64,000 bases of DNA from Flavobacterium profundi (GTDB lineage Bacteria; Bacteroidota; Bacteroidia; Flavobacteriales; Flavobacteriaceae), in NCBI RefSeq assembly GCF_006491645.1, contig NZ_VDCZ01000002.1, positions 372,001-436,000 of the forward strand, read 5' to 3'. A program made the translations under genes and the position numbers. Below are positions 9,400-19,859 of the stretch, in pieces; position 1 is the stretch's first letter; each line of letters begins with the position of its first letter. Below the pieces are notes generated by a model. It was given only the letters and a program-made list of their open reading frames with translations, ran no database searches and was not told the origin of the DNA.

Positions 9400-10626
9400 A
9401 TGAAAAATCAAGATTTATTACAATTAGTGGAAGAATTTGGTTCACCATTATATGTTTATGATGCTGCTAAAATTGAATCACAATATAAAAGATTAACAGA
9501 TGCCTTTTCAAAGGTAGAACAGTTTAAAATTCATTATGCCGTTAAAGCCTTGTCGAATATATCTATTTTAAAAGTTTTAAAAAAATTAGGTTCAGGTTTA
9601 GATACAGTTTCCATTGAAGAAGTTATGCTTGGTTTACATGCTGGTTTTGACCCGCAAGAAATTATGTATACTCCTAACGGTGTTTCTTTAGAAGAAATTG
9701 AAAATGTAGCAGAAATGGGCGTTCAAATTAATATTGATAATTTGTCCTTCTTGGAACAATTTGGTACAAAGCATCCAAAAACACCCGTTTGTGTGCGAAT
9801 TAATCCACATGTAATGGCTGGAGGAAATGCTAATATTTCTGTTGGTCATATTGATAGTAAATTTGGCATTTCGATTCATCAATTGCCACATTTACTTCGC
9901 ATAATTGAAAATACCAATATGAATATAAATGGAATCCACATGCATACAGGTTCAGATATTTTAGACATTGACGTATTTTTGTATGCAGCAGAAATTTTAT
10001 TCGAAACCGCTAAGCACTTTAAAAATTTAGAATTTATTGATTTTGGTAGTGGTTTTAAAGTTCCTTACAAAAAAGATGATATTGAAACCAATGTAGAAGA
10101 ATTTGGCAAAAAATTAACCAAACGTTTTCTTGCATTTGAGAAAGAATATGGCAAACCTTTAACGCTAGCTTTTGAACCTGGAAAGTTTTTAGTGAGCGAA
10201 GCTGGTTTTTTCTTGGCCAAAGTGAATGTAGTAAAACAAACAACTTCAACTGTTTTTGCTGGTATAGATAGTGGTTTTAATCATTTAATAAGACCCATGT
10301 TATATGGTTCTCAACATTATATTGAAAATATTTCCAATCCAAAAGGGAAAGAACGCTATTATTCGGTAGTTGGTTACATCTGTGAAACCGATACTTTTGC
10401 AAATAATAGACGTATTTCTGAAATACATGAAGGAGATATCTTATGTTTTAGAAATGCTGGTGCTTATTGCTTTTCAATGGCATCTAATTATAACTCAAGG
10501 GTGAAACCTGCTGAAGTACTTTGGTTAAACGGAAAAGGACACTTAATTCGACAAAGAGAATCTTTTGAGGATATTATTCGTAATCAAGTAGAAATCGATA
10601 TTTTAAATGAAACTGTAATTGCATAA
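9400..10626 (+). CDS. lysA: Diaminopimelate decarboxylase
   Basis: 408 residues from the ATG at 9400. An in-frame ATG at 9364 would add 12 residues, but that stretch contains a promoter-like ATTTGCAG, and homologues begin at MKNQDLLQL. The fold-type III PLP barrel is evident: lysine K49 in HYAVKALSN, the HIDSKFGI and HMHTGSDI segments, EPGKFLVSEAG for phosphate binding, and CETDTFA carrying the cysteine/aspartate pair of the dimer active site. It converts meso-diaminopimelate to L-lysine, the last step of lysine synthesis. No other lysine gene adjoins it. It ends in a strong terminator. Confidence 0.95.
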   Translation: MKNQDLLQLVEEFGSPLYVYDAAKIESQYKRLTDAFSKVEQFKIHYAVKALSNISILKVLKKLGSGLDTVSIEEVMLGLHAGFDPQEIMYTPNGVSLEEIENVAEMGVQINIDNLSFLEQFGTKHPKTPVCVRINPHVMAGGNANISVGHIDSKFGISIHQLPHLLRIIENTNMNINGIHMHTGSDILDIDVFLYAAEILFETAKHFKNLEFIDFGSGFKVPYKKDDIETNVEEFGKKLTKRFLAFEKEYGKPLTLAFEPGKFLVSEAGFFLAKVNVVKQTTSTVFAGIDSGFNHLIRPMLYGSQHYIENISNPKGKERYYSVVGYICETDTFANNRRISEIHEGDILCFRNAGAYCFSMASNYNSRVKPAEVLWLNGKGHLIRQRESFEDIIRNQVEIDILNETVIA

Positions 10627-10657
10627 AAAAAAGCTTCTCTTGTGAGAAGCTTTTTTA
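10626..10657. terminator. Bidirectional hairpin terminator after lysA
   Basis: A 13-bp stem (10627-10639 with 10644-10656) built on AAAGCTTCTC/GAGAAGCTTT with a TTGT loop begins at the lysA stop codon. It lies between converging genes and has A and T runs on its two sides. Confidence 0.88.
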
Positions 10658-10668
10658 TTTAATTAATT

Positions 10669-11859
10669 TTATTTAAAAACCGTTATTTTCCAATTTCTTC
10701 TGGTGGGATTTATAGTTCCTAATATAGAAGCGTTTAAGAGTCTAATTTTAACAGCATCCTCAATAACATAGCAACTCCAAGTTAATCCACTTTCAATTGG
10801 TCCAACTGGAGAGCAGTTACAAGTACTATTTTGAGAAACACCATTCAAAGGAATTTCGAGTTCATAAGAGGATAAATTGGCAATTGAAGGAAAGTCTAAA
10901 CTTCTATCTACAACTATCCCTTTCATAACAACTTCTCTTGTATTACTGGCATTTGTAAAATATAAATTGGTACCATCATATTCCATTGCGCCTGGTTCTG
11001 GATTGGCGAGAGAAGTTCCTGCTGTTAATTTTAAAGGAGCCGAATTAGAAGATCCATCGGATGCAGGTAAATTTAATTTTGCCGAAGGATTTAGTGTTCC
11101 AATTCCTACATTTCCATTTCCTCTAATAGTAAACGAGCCTGAATCAGTAATTTGATTATTCTTAGTCGTATTAATTACAAGTTTTGTTGGTAAACTAGAA
11201 GTACTTGGAGTTCCATCTATAAAATAATGAATACCTCCTACTTCTTGCATACCGTAACCATTATTAGTTTTAAATACTAAAGCTCCAATTTCTTGATTCG
11301 TATTTGGCAAAGATGGATAATCTATAGTTCCACCTGTATTATATAAAATTAAATTTGGTGGATTTGAATCAGCACTAGTAATTTGAAAATCATTATCTCC
11401 AACTCCTCTAAATTCAAATTTTTCTACAGGATTATCTGTTCCAATACCAATCTTCCCTTCGTCAGTAACCACAATCTTAGTTCCATTAGCATTTGCTTGT
11501 GTAGAATAGATCAGTGCTTCACCATTTTGATTTACTCCCGATTTCCATTCTCCCGAACTCATGGGAAACCAATCTACAGCCTCACTATCCCAATATAGAA
11601 AACCTTTTGAATACGCTTTTGCATTTTTAACCACATCATTACTTAGATAAATTAGCATGCCGTTTTGGTTTGATGAAGGATTTACTTCAGCTAAATTAGT
11701 CACTCTTGGAATTAACAAACCATCATTTGGACTAGGGTTTGCAGCATTAGTAGGTTGAATATCCAGTATGGCTACTGGAGTTGTAGTGTTAATACCCACT
11801 TGGGCTTGTAACAATGAGAAATACAACATACTCATTGCACTTAAGTACTTTTTTTTCAT
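10669..11859 (-). CDS. Secreted hypothetical protein with VGINTTTP-type repeats
   Basis: 396 residues with a signal peptide ending near residue 19 (LLQAQ). The mature start VGINTTTPVAILDIQ is a widespread Bacteroidetes opening, followed by GLLIPRV and GMLIYLSNDV. Two more copies of the pattern occur internally (GKIGIGTDNPVEKFEF and GNVGIGTLNPSAKLNL), as in proteins with head-fibre or tail-fibre-like stalks. No T9SS sorting domain is visible at the C-terminus, which contains three cysteines (TCNCSP and SCYV). A surface or extracellular structural role is inference. It appears to be transcribed alone. Confidence 0.75.
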   Translation of the reverse strand: MKKKYLSAMSMLYFSLLQAQVGINTTTPVAILDIQPTNAANPSPNDGLLIPRVTNLAEVNPSSNQNGMLIYLSNDVVKNAKAYSKGFLYWDSEAVDWFPMSSGEWKSGVNQNGEALIYSTQANANGTKIVVTDEGKIGIGTDNPVEKFEFRGVGDNDFQITSADSNPPNLILYNTGGTIDYPSLPNTNQEIGALVFKTNNGYGMQEVGGIHYFIDGTPSTSSLPTKLVINTTKNNQITDSGSFTIRGNGNVGIGTLNPSAKLNLPASDGSSNSAPLKLTAGTSLANPEPGAMEYDGTNLYFTNASNTREVVMKGIVVDRSLDFPSIANLSSYELEIPLNGVSQNSTCNCSPVGPIESGLTWSCYVIEDAVKIRLLNASILGTINPTRRNWKITVFK

Positions 11860-11887
11860 GTTTAAAAGAGTTTTGTTTGGTTTTTAC

Positions 11888-11895
11888 CAAATTTA
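11888..11895 (-). promoter_or_regulatory. Probable promoter -7 box (TAAATTTG)
   Basis: The minus-strand TAAATTTG fits TAnnTTTG and would place the transcript start about 22 bases before the ATG at 11859. Confidence 0.5.
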
Positions 11896-11983
11896 ATATT
11901 TTCAACTTTCAATGAAAAAAATAATTTGTTAATAAAATCGATAAAAGGTAAATTTTACAGACAAAAAACACAAAAAAACTAAA

Positions 11984-12030
11984 AAAACGAGTATAAAAAG
12001 AAGATTAATCGTACAAAGTATGCTCGTTTT
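11984..12030 (-). terminator. Likely terminator downstream of the phosphatase gene, in a 307-bp gap
   Basis: In minus-strand orientation, AAAACGAGCATA pairs with TATACTCGTTTT (small internal mismatch, loop of about 23) and is followed by a T run. It is the only structure I see in 11896-12166. The rest of that gap is AT-rich and shows no gene. Confidence 0.45.
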
Positions 12031-12166
12031 AACACTACATTAACATAAAATATAGATTTTATAACATTTTACACTATTATTGTGAAATGAGTAAAAATAT
12101 TACAAATAAAAATCAACGCTCCTATTTTACTTAAAATTTATTAGTTGAATATATTTGTAATGTATA

Positions 12167-13774
12167 TTATTCTAGTATTTCTTCTAAAATAATGGCCTCG
12201 GTTCCATTTGGCAAAGTTGTTTTTAATTTTAATGCTAAACTAGGTGCAATTTGAGTGATTTCTTTTTTATTATAAGATGCACCGTGTTTCACTTTCCATC
12301 CAAAGAACAACATTGGAACATGGGTATCATAAGCATAAGGTGAACCGTGCGTTGTACCTGTTGCTCCATATTCTAGATATCCTGGTTTCTCTAAAATAAC
12401 CAGTTCTCCATTTTGCTTCGGATCATATCCTTTTGCAATTGCATTTAAATAAATGTCATTACCCGAATTATTTAAAATTTCATCATCCGTATATACTCTT
12501 CTAACAAATTCTTGCTTATAAATAAACGCTTTAAAACTAGCTTTTACTTCTTCTATATCTAAATTGCTAGTCTCAATATTTTCTTTATTAAAAAAAACAT
12601 TAGAATTAGAATAATTTAAAATCAGATTTTCACCGTATTTTTCTTTAGAATAAGCTTCCAAATCATGCGTAAATTTTCTTGTATTTACCTGATCTACATT
12701 ATATTTATTATCTTTAAGATAGGTTACATTTTCAGCACCAGCGTGATCTGCAGTTAAGAATACTAAATAATTATTTTTCCCTACTGTTTTATCTAAATAA
12801 ATTAAAAAATCAGCAAGAGTTTGATCTAATCTTAAATAAGTATCTTGTAATTCAATAGATCGAGGTCCTAATAAGTGGCCAATGTAATCCGTAGATGAAA
12901 AACTCACAGTTAAGAAGTCGGTAATATTGTCTTTTCCTAAACTTTCTTTTTCAATCGCTCGTTTAGCAAAATCAGCTAATAAATTATTTCCAAAGGGTGT
13001 AGAACGTAAAACTCCAGCATCATTATTAGCATACATATCTTTCATATTATAGGGAAAGAAAGGAATTTTTTGATATAATTTTCCTTCGTATGGATTATTA
13101 TCATTCAAACTTTCGTTATATACTTCTTTTGGCTTAAATAATTCCCAAGTAGTATTCAGATAATTTTCATAGTGCTTTTCATTGTTAAACTGTGTCACCC
13201 AATCTGGTAACTGGTTTCCATAATAAGTACTCGATATAAAAGCTCCAGTTTTACTATACCAAAAAGCCCAATCTGCAAAATGTCCAGCTGGTAAAATAGC
13301 ACCTCTATCTTTTAAACTCATTCCTATTACTTTGCCCTTAAAATTAGTAGCTAATTTTAATTCGTCAGTTATGGTAGTGCTCAATAAATTTTTAGGAGAC
13401 ATTTTCCCTTCATAATCTGTTCCATTACCTAAGGTTGTCACCGAATTATCATCTGTACAATACATTTCTTTGCCTAAACCTTTATTAAACCAATTATTAC
13501 CAACAATTCCATGAACGCTAGGCGTTGTACCTGTGTAAATAGAAGCATGTCCAGGTCCAGTATAGGTTGGCATATAATTGTAGTGTGCATTATGAAATGT
13601 AAATCCTTCCCTCATTAATCGTTTAAAGCCATTTTCAGAAAAATCGTCTGAAAAACGATATAAATACTCCATTTTCATTTGATCGACCACAATACCAACG
13701 ACTAATTTAGGTCTATCTTGAGCTTGTATATTGGAAATAAATAAAGCGATAAAAAGCAGTAAGAACTTTTTCAT
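12167..13774 (-). CDS. pafA: PafA-type alkaline phosphatase (phosphate monoesterase)
   Basis: 535 residues with a signal peptide ending near 18. It aligns with Elizabethkingia PafA by its active site: D31 (metal), nucleophile T72 in TYTGPGH, N93, the K155/R157 pair in SLKDRGA, the second metal site in STDYIGH, and ADHAG. The K/R pair marks monoesterases as opposed to the related NPP diesterases. It is periplasmic, and in Flavobacterium PafA releases phosphate from many phosphomonoesters. A terminator lies downstream; the gene upstream is 30 bp away, so they are probably co-transcribed. No Pho box analogue is recognised. Confidence 0.9.
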   Translation of the reverse strand: MKKFLLLFIALFISNIQAQDRPKLVVGIVVDQMKMEYLYRFSDDFSENGFKRLMREGFTFHNAHYNYMPTYTGPGHASIYTGTTPSVHGIVGNNWFNKGLGKEMYCTDDNSVTTLGNGTDYEGKMSPKNLLSTTITDELKLATNFKGKVIGMSLKDRGAILPAGHFADWAFWYSKTGAFISSTYYGNQLPDWVTQFNNEKHYENYLNTTWELFKPKEVYNESLNDNNPYEGKLYQKIPFFPYNMKDMYANNDAGVLRSTPFGNNLLADFAKRAIEKESLGKDNITDFLTVSFSSTDYIGHLLGPRSIELQDTYLRLDQTLADFLIYLDKTVGKNNYLVFLTADHAGAENVTYLKDNKYNVDQVNTRKFTHDLEAYSKEKYGENLILNYSNSNVFFNKENIETSNLDIEEVKASFKAFIYKQEFVRRVYTDDEILNNSGNDIYLNAIAKGYDPKQNGELVILEKPGYLEYGATGTTHGSPYAYDTHVPMLFFGWKVKHGASYNKKEITQIAPSLALKLKTTLPNGTEAIILEEILE

Positions 13775-13804
13775 TGTAATCTTTTTTGTGTAGGTTTTAG
13801 AAAA

Positions 13805-14215
13805 TTATTGTACCATTTCGAAAATATCATAGCAAAAGATATATTCTTCACTATAAACATATAATTGAGGTTTGTTTTTTAAATCTTTTCTGACGATAAA
13901 AGAAATTTTAAAAGGATAACCATCCACATCTTTGCAGAGATAAGAATTAATTTCATCCACTTTAGAAACTTCTTTTGGTAAATATTCAACAATAGCATAA
14001 TATTGAATCACATTAGAATAGATGATAATTTTATTTTTATCATAATCTAATTTAACAATAATGTTAACTTTTTCAGGAGTACTCCATTTTCCCCAATTCC
14101 CTTTTTTGTCTTTTTGTAAAACGGACAACGAAGTGGTTTGGAAATTAAATTGTTGTGCATTTGCAACACCAAGTGCAAAAAATGCAATCCATACAAGGAA
14201 TTTAAATAACTTCAT
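13805..14215 (-). CDS. Hypothetical secreted protein
   Basis: 136 residues with a signal peptide (about 1-20, ending GVANAQQ). The mature part is a small beta-rich domain with lysines, aromatic residues and two cysteines (YLCKDVDG and IFCYD) that could form a disulfide. I recognise no named family. It lies 6 bp from the nitronate monooxygenase-like gene and 30 bp from pafA on the same strand, which suggests co-transcription but not function. Confidence 0.7.
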   Translation of the reverse strand: MKLFKFLVWIAFFALGVANAQQFNFQTTSLSVLQKDKKGNWGKWSTPEKVNIIVKLDYDKNKIIIYSNVIQYYAIVEYLPKEVSKVDEINSYLCKDVDGYPFKISFIVRKDLKNKPQLYVYSEEYIFCYDIFEMVQ

Positions 14216-14221
14216 AAAATA

Positions 14222-15166
14222 TTAAAAAACAAAATTATGGATTTCTTCTTTTGCTTTTTGAAATTCATCCATAATTGTATCAACAATAGTTTGCACAGGT
14301 AAAATATCATGAATAACACCTGCAATTTGCCCAATTTCTAATTCTCCATCTTCTAAATCTCCTTCAAACATGCCTCTTTTAGCTCTTGCTCTTCCTAACA
14401 GTGTTTTTAAATCTTCTGTTGAAGGACATTGAGAATATAATTCTTGCAATTCGTTATAAAATTTATTTTTTATAAGTCTAACAGGTGCCAATTCTTTTAA
14501 AGTTAAAACAGTATCTCCTTCATTGGTTTCTACAATCGTTTTTTTAAAGTTATCATGAGCACTTGATTCTGTAGAAGCTGCAAAACGACTTCCCATTTGA
14601 ACTCCATCTGCACCTAGAACTAAGGCTGCTAACATGCCTCTACCTGTAGCAATACCACCAGCAGCAATTAATGGAATTTGCAGGTATTGTTTTACCATTG
14701 GAATTAAAGTTAGTGTAGTTGTTTCTTCTCTTCCATTGTGTCCACCTGCCTCAAAGCCCTCAGCAACAACAGCGTCCACTCCAGCTTCTTGTGCTTTTAA
14801 TGCAAATTTTGAACTACTAACTACATGTACAACAGTAATTCCATTTTCTTTTAAATAAGAAGTCCAAGTCTTCGGATTTCCAGCAGAAGTAAAGACAATT
14901 TTAACGCCTTCTTCCACTATAATTTGCATTATTTCTTCAATATTAGGATATAACATGGGCACATTAACACCAAATGGCTTATCCGTAGCTTTTTTACATT
15001 TTTGGATATGTTCTCTTAAAATATCAGGATACATTGATCCTGCGCCAATTAAACCTAAACCACCTGCATTACTTACAGCGCTAGCTAATTTGTAACCACT
15101 ATTCCAAATCATTCCACCTTGTACTATTGGATATTTTATATTGAAGAGCTCTGTAATTCTATTCAT
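14222..15166 (-). CDS. Nitronate monooxygenase / NPD-family FMN enzyme
   Basis: 314 residues. It is a TIM-barrel FMN protein: the N-terminal YPIVQGGMIWNSG loop, the VVAEGFEAGGHNG segment containing the conserved HNG, AAGGIATGRG and GADGVQMGSRF for phosphate/FMN binding. Members oxidise alkyl nitronates or, as FabK, reduce enoyl-ACP. Sequence alone does not separate these activities well, so the substrate is left open. Its ATG overlaps the stop of the upstream subtilase gene (TAATG), which shows translational coupling. Confidence 0.88.
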   Translation of the reverse strand: MNRITELFNIKYPIVQGGMIWNSGYKLASAVSNAGGLGLIGAGSMYPDILREHIQKCKKATDKPFGVNVPMLYPNIEEIMQIIVEEGVKIVFTSAGNPKTWTSYLKENGITVVHVVSSSKFALKAQEAGVDAVVAEGFEAGGHNGREETTTLTLIPMVKQYLQIPLIAAGGIATGRGMLAALVLGADGVQMGSRFAASTESSAHDNFKKTIVETNEGDTVLTLKELAPVRLIKNKFYNELQELYSQCPSTEDLKTLLGRARAKRGMFEGDLEDGELEIGQIAGVIHDILPVQTIVDTIMDEFQKAKEEIHNFVF

Positions 15167-16776
15167 TATTGTTTGATTAATTTGCCCTGCAATTTAGCAC
15201 TATTAGAAGAGAAATCATAGCTATAAATTCCAGATGATAGGCTTTCTAAAGAAATTATTTCTTCATCATGTATGTTTTCAACTTGTAAAACTCTTTGCCC
15301 CAGATTATTGTACAAAAATAAGGTAGCATTACCTAAATTGTTTCCCTTAATATATAATTGATTGACTACAGGATTAGGATAAAAAATGATTCTTTCATTT
15401 AAGAACATTTCCGAATTTAATGCATTTGTTAGAGCCAATTGAAAATCTGGAACGCCATATCCTTTTAAATTGTCTGGATTATTATACTGATCTGAAGATT
15501 CTTTCACAATTTGAATTACTTCTGCAGCAGTTAAATTAGGAAGTGCAGACCAAAAAGTAGCAACCATACCCGCTAAAATAGGACTGGAAAAAGAAGTTCC
15601 GTTGGATGTGGTAATGGTTCCATTGGAACTACTAACTGTAGCACTTTGACCTTTTGCACACACATCGGGTTTTATTCTACCATCATAAGAAGGTCCAATT
15701 GAACTAAAACTCGCACGAACTTCTGTGCTATTAACAGCACCTATTGTTAAAATATTATCCGCATCAGCAGGAATACCTATGTGTGGTTCAGAAGAGTTTC
15801 CTTCATTTCCAGCACTTATTACACAAACAATTCCTTTTGTAACGGCTATTGCAGCTGCTCTTGAAGCAAAACCTACTTGACCATTACGTTGCGCATAAGA
15901 ATAGCTATAATTAGGATTATCATATTCACCATAACCCAATGAAGAATTAACAACATCAACCCCTAAACTATCTGCCATTTCTAATGCTTCAACCCAATAG
16001 GATTCTTCAACTGGATTTTCAGAACTTACATCTTCTGTTATGAACAAATAATAAGAAGCATCTGGAGCTGTTCCCACAAGTTGACCATCAACATAACCAC
16101 CCATAGTGGAAAGTACATTCGTACCGTGAGAATTCCTAGTATAAAAGTTGGTACTTCTATCTGGAAAATTATAACCACCTAAAATTAAATTATTATCACG
16201 TAATCTTTGAAAAGGTGTTGCAGAATCAACACCTGGAAAACCTGCATCTAAAACCGCTATTATTTTTCCTTGACCAGTATAGTCTTGTTCATGCAATAAA
16301 TGCCCATTCAACATTTGAATTTGATTACTTGAATTCCCATAGTTAAAATTGGCTGTTACATCGAATGTTTCATTATTTTTATACGAATGTGACGCAACTA
16401 CAGGCTTATTTATGGTATTCAAACTATGATTTGCAAATTGAACATGGTCTACAAATGATAATGCTGTTAAAGCTTCAATATTAGCTTGCAAACCTCTTAT
16501 ATGTAAAGCGTTTAACCACTTTGACTTTGCCATAACGGTAATACCAGTAGCGCTTTCAACTTGTAAAATATAGGATTCAGAAATAGGTATATCTTTATTA
16601 TCTAATGTTATATTTTGAGTAGATCTTCTATCCAATGCTCTTTGTGTGAGCATTTCAAGAGGGTTATTTGTATAGAACTCTGCATCAGGTTTATCAGTAA
16701 AATAAACCCAAGCGTCTTCTTGAGCCCAAGAGCAAAAATAAAAGAGTGATAGTAAAAGAGTAGCTGTTTTTTTCAT
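15166..16776 (-). CDS. S8 family serine peptidase (subtilase) with T9SS type A sorting domain
   Basis: 536 residues with a signal peptide ending near 19. The catalytic triad is complete: D177 in AVLDAGFPG, H217 in NSHGTNV and S395 in GTSFSSP, with oxyanion N324 in SAGN. Residues 20-150 form a probable propeptide or accessory domain. The last 75 residues are a type A C-terminal sorting domain (FYPNPVVNQLYIKG, LYNNLGQRVLQ, LSSGIYSYDF). The enzyme is therefore exported by type IX secretion and anchored or released at the surface. It overlaps the next gene by one base. Confidence 0.93.
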   Translation of the reverse strand: MKKTATLLLSLFYFCSWAQEDAWVYFTDKPDAEFYTNNPLEMLTQRALDRRSTQNITLDNKDIPISESYILQVESATGITVMAKSKWLNALHIRGLQANIEALTALSFVDHVQFANHSLNTINKPVVASHSYKNNETFDVTANFNYGNSSNQIQMLNGHLLHEQDYTGQGKIIAVLDAGFPGVDSATPFQRLRDNNLILGGYNFPDRSTNFYTRNSHGTNVLSTMGGYVDGQLVGTAPDASYYLFITEDVSSENPVEESYWVEALEMADSLGVDVVNSSLGYGEYDNPNYSYSYAQRNGQVGFASRAAAIAVTKGIVCVISAGNEGNSSEPHIGIPADADNILTIGAVNSTEVRASFSSIGPSYDGRIKPDVCAKGQSATVSSSNGTITTSNGTSFSSPILAGMVATFWSALPNLTAAEVIQIVKESSDQYNNPDNLKGYGVPDFQLALTNALNSEMFLNERIIFYPNPVVNQLYIKGNNLGNATLFLYNNLGQRVLQVENIHDEEIISLESLSSGIYSYDFSSNSAKLQGKLIKQ

Positions 16777-16826
16777 GTTTTTATTTATTTGTATTCAAAT
16801 ATATAAAATTCTGATAGTTAGCTTAC

Positions 16827-17765
16827 TTAAATTACTGTGAAATATAAAAAGACTCCATATGTAAGCAACAATAAAACTCCTTCTTTAAAACTTAAACTTC
16901 CCCTTTTAGGTAAGATTACCATTGGTAACAAAACAAAGGCAAAACCTAACATCCAGTAAATATCTTGATGAATAATACGAACATCAACTTTTTCAATGGG
17001 TTGAATGATTGCTGTAACGCCTAAAACACTCAAAATATTAAAAATATTGGAACCAATAATATTTCCTATGGATATATCATTCTCTTTTTTTACAGCTGCA
17101 ATAATGGAAGAAGCTAATTCTGGAATACTCGTACCAATAGAGACTACAGTAATGGCAATAACACGCTTGCTTACACCTAAATTAGTAGCTAAATTAACAG
17201 CTCCTTTAACTAATAATTCAGAGCCACCCCATAGTGCTACACCACCTAAAATTAAAAATCCTACAATTTTAATATAGGGCATCTTATCATCAGTTGTACT
17301 TTCAATATCTACCTGTACCTTTTTATTGTTTCGAATTAAAATAATTAAAAATACAGCTAAAACAAGTATAAAGATAAATCCATCCACTCTCGTTAAACCA
17401 CCATCAATAACCAAGAAAACAAATAACAAAATAGAGGCAATCATTTTAGTAGGCCAATCTGTTACATAAAAACTTTTTTCAACCTGTATTGCATTAATTA
17501 ATAATACAACTCCTAATACTAAACCAATATTACCAATATTAGATCCTATTACATTACCCAAAGCAATATCGGGAAAACCATCCATAGCCGCTTTTATACT
17601 CACTATCATTTCTGGTGCAGAAGTCGCAAAAGAAACTACAGTTAAACCCACTATAATTTTAGATATATTAAGACGATAGGATAAACCTACAGAAGATTTT
17701 AACAACCAATCACCACCTAGGACTAATAGCACTAATCCTACTAAAATATAAAACATGTTTTCCAT
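16827..17765 (-). CDS. Calcium/sodium antiporter (CaCA family, YrbG-like)
   Basis: 312 residues, nearly all membrane, with ten predicted segments in two inverted halves. Each half carries an alpha repeat: FATSAPEM with GNVIGSNIGNIG, and IGTSIPEL with GNIIGSNIFNIL. These acidic and asparagine positions form the cation site in NCX-type exchangers. A role in Ca2+ export driven by Na+ or H+ at the inner membrane is the usual assignment. It lies 8 bp after mnmA, so the two are probably transcribed together. Confidence 0.92.
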   Translation of the reverse strand: MENMFYILVGLVLLVLGGDWLLKSSVGLSYRLNISKIIVGLTVVSFATSAPEMIVSIKAAMDGFPDIALGNVIGSNIGNIGLVLGVVLLINAIQVEKSFYVTDWPTKMIASILLFVFLVIDGGLTRVDGFIFILVLAVFLIILIRNNKKVQVDIESTTDDKMPYIKIVGFLILGGVALWGGSELLVKGAVNLATNLGVSKRVIAITVVSIGTSIPELASSIIAAVKKENDISIGNIIGSNIFNILSVLGVTAIIQPIEKVDVRIIHQDIYWMLGFAFVLLPMVILPKRGSLSFKEGVLLLLTYGVFLYFTVI

Positions 17766-17773
17766 AAAAAAAT

Positions 17774-18961
17774 TTAAGAGATTACGCCACTACCTAAAAC
17801 TTCATCATCATGATGCCAAGCCACAAACTGACCTTCCGTAATAGCCGATTGTGGTTCTTCAAATACCACATACATTCCGTTTTCAAATTGATGCAATGTT
17901 GCTTTTTGCAAAGGTTGACGATAACGAATACGAGCCATAACTTCCTTTTTTTCATTAGGTTGCAATGCTAAATCTTCTCGAATCCAATGAATTTCATTAT
18001 TTTTAATAAAAAGTGCTTTTTTAAACAATCCTGGATGATTTGCTCCTTGACCTGTATAAATTATATTTTTTTCAACATCTGTTTCTATTACATATAAACC
18101 TTCTTTAGTGCCACCAACATTCAACCCTTTTCTCTGACCTTTAGTAAAATAATGCGCACCTTGATGTTTTCCAACTGTTTTTCCGATTTCATTTGAATAA
18201 TCTCTATTTCGAGACTCATATGCAAAAGTATCTTCCTCAGAACTAAAATTGGGCACTTCTTGATTGAAAATTGAAGCTTCTTCTGGAACTTCAATAATAA
18301 TGCCTTCTTTTGGTTGTAATTGTTGTTGCAAAAATTCAGGTAAACGTACTTTCCCAATAAAGCATAATCCTTGAGAATCTTTTTTCTCAGCAGTTATTAA
18401 ATCTAACTTTGCTGCAATTTCACGTACTTGAGGTTTGGTTAGTTCCCCAATGGGAAACAAAGCTTTTGACAATTGATCTTGAGATAATTGACATAAAAAA
18501 TACGACTGATCTTTATTACCATCTTTACCAGCTAATAACTGATAAATTTCTTTACCATCTTTTTCTAATGTACCTTTTCTACAATAATGTCCTGTAGCTA
18601 CATAATCTGCACCTAAAGACAAAGCAATTTTAAGAAATACATCAAACTTTATTTCACGATTACATAATACATCCGGATTGGGAGTGCGTCCTTGCTCGTA
18701 TTCTTTAAACATGTAATCTACGATTTTCTCTTTATATTCTTCGGATAAATCAACTGTTTGAAATGGAATTCCTAATTTTTCGGCAACCAATAAAGCATCA
18801 TTACTATCTTCCAACCAGGGGCATTCATTAGAAATGGTAACAGAATCGTCGTGCCAATTTTTCATAAAAAGACCAATCACTTCATAACCTTGCTCTTGTA
18901 ATAAGTAAGCGGCAACACTAGAATCTACTCCTCCCGAAAGTCCTACTACTACTCTTTTCAT
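17774..18961 (-). CDS. mnmA: tRNA-specific 2-thiouridylase
   Basis: 395 residues from [11 protein letters not shown] (ATG at 18961). An in-frame ATG at 18970 adds three residues but overlaps the upstream gene. The PP-loop SGGVDSS, catalytic cysteine C100 in PDVLCNRE and acceptor C200 in [10 protein letters not shown] match the pair used to thiolate U34. The enzyme makes s2U34 in tRNA for Lys, Glu and Gln, taking sulfur from a relay or directly from IscS. A family-typical insertion around 225-265 is rich in E and P. It sits two bases after the MORN-repeat gene. Confidence 0.96.
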   Translation of the reverse strand: MKRVVVGLSGGVDSSVAAYLLQEQGYEVIGLFMKNWHDDSVTISNECPWLEDSNDALLVAEKLGIPFQTVDLSEEYKEKIVDYMFKEYEQGRTPNPDVLCNREIKFDVFLKIALSLGADYVATGHYCRKGTLEKDGKEIYQLLAGKDGNKDQSYFLCQLSQDQLSKALFPIGELTKPQVREIAAKLDLITAEKKDSQGLCFIGKVRLPEFLQQQLQPKEGIIIEVPEEASIFNQEVPNFSSEEDTFAYESRNRDYSNEIGKTVGKHQGAHYFTKGQRKGLNVGGTKEGLYVIETDVEKNIIYTGQGANHPGLFKKALFIKNNEIHWIREDLALQPNEKKEVMARIRYRQPLQKATLHQFENGMYVVFEEPQSAITEGQFVAWHHDDEVLGSGVIS

Positions 18962-18962
18962 T

Positions 18963-19727
18963 TTATTCAATTTTATTTTTTGGCTTTAATTCTGTGGGTG
19001 CCAATTGTCCATCTTTATTTTTTTCTAATCGAAATGTTTTTCTAGTTTCTTTTGAAATCTTCTCTTTAGAGACTAACTTTCCTTTTTCATAAGTTTCCCA
19101 ATAGCCCCACTTTCGATCGTTTTTATATTGTCCCTTTATATTAATATTTCCTTTTCCATCATAATACAAAGCTGGACCATCTAATTTTCCTTTTTTATAA
19201 TTATAATCTTCTAAAATAGTTTCGTTCTCAGCATATTTCTTATAATTTCCATCTAATTTACCATTAGCATAATTAGATACTTCTGCTAAAGAACCGTCTT
19301 TGTAAAATACTTTTCGAACACCATCTAATTTGCCTTGTTTATAATTTTCAACAGACATTAATTGGTCACTATCAAAATGATAATACTTCCATTCGCCTTG
19401 TGGTAATTTATTAACTAATAAACCTTCACTTACTTTTTTACCATTTTGATGATAAAAAATAGCATAACAAGAACCATCTCCTTTTGTAAAATCTCTTGTT
19501 GCTATAACCTTTCCTGCTTTAGTGTCATCAAAATAGGAAAAGATTCCAGTTTCTTTACCATGATTGAAATTTCCTTCATATCTGGGTCTTTTAGATACTT
19601 CATAAGTACCTTTCCATACACCATGACGTTGTCCTTTACTATCTAATTGATTTATATTATTTTGAGAAAGAACCAACTGACAATTAAAAATTATAATGAA
19701 AGCGAGTAAGTACGATTTTATTAACAT
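18963..19727 (-). CDS. MORN-repeat secreted protein (YwqK-like)
   Basis: The likely start is the ATG at 19727 (254 residues), which gives a good signal peptide ([14 protein letters not shown] to VLSQ). An ATG at 19754 would add nine residues before it. The body has about seven degenerate MORN/YwqK repeats of the form G-x-x-x-G-x-W-x-Y-Y ([67 protein letters not shown]). YwqK proteins are sometimes labelled antitoxins, but nothing here supports that. Such repeats form beta-hairpin sheets. The function is unknown. Confidence 0.8.
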   Translation of the reverse strand: MLIKSYLLAFIIIFNCQLVLSQNNINQLDSKGQRHGVWKGTYEVSKRPRYEGNFNHGKETGIFSYFDDTKAGKVIATRDFTKGDGSCYAIFYHQNGKKVSEGLLVNKLPQGEWKYYHFDSDQLMSVENYKQGKLDGVRKVFYKDGSLAEVSNYANGKLDGNYKKYAENETILEDYNYKKGKLDGPALYYDGKGNINIKGQYKNDRKWGYWETYEKGKLVSKEKISKETRKTFRLEKNKDGQLAPTELKPKNKIE

Positions 19728-19859
19728 GTGTCTAATATTATATTTTTTATTCACTTATTTTAGTTTCAATTACTTAAACAAAATGAAACGCAACGTTAAA
19801 CTTTTTTATTTAATACATTTTTTCTTGTTTGACTATAGGTTATTTTGTTTAAAGTTTTT

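Noticed and set aside
12150..12157. TATATTTG box on the plus strand at the end of pafA
   Set aside because: It would drive only an antisense transcript into pafA. About 40 matches to TAnnTTTG per strand are expected by chance in a window of this composition.
18963..19727. Antitoxin gene of a toxin-antitoxin pair, from the YwqK label
   Set aside because: It has a signal peptide and MORN repeats, and its neighbour is mnmA. No toxin gene adjoins it.
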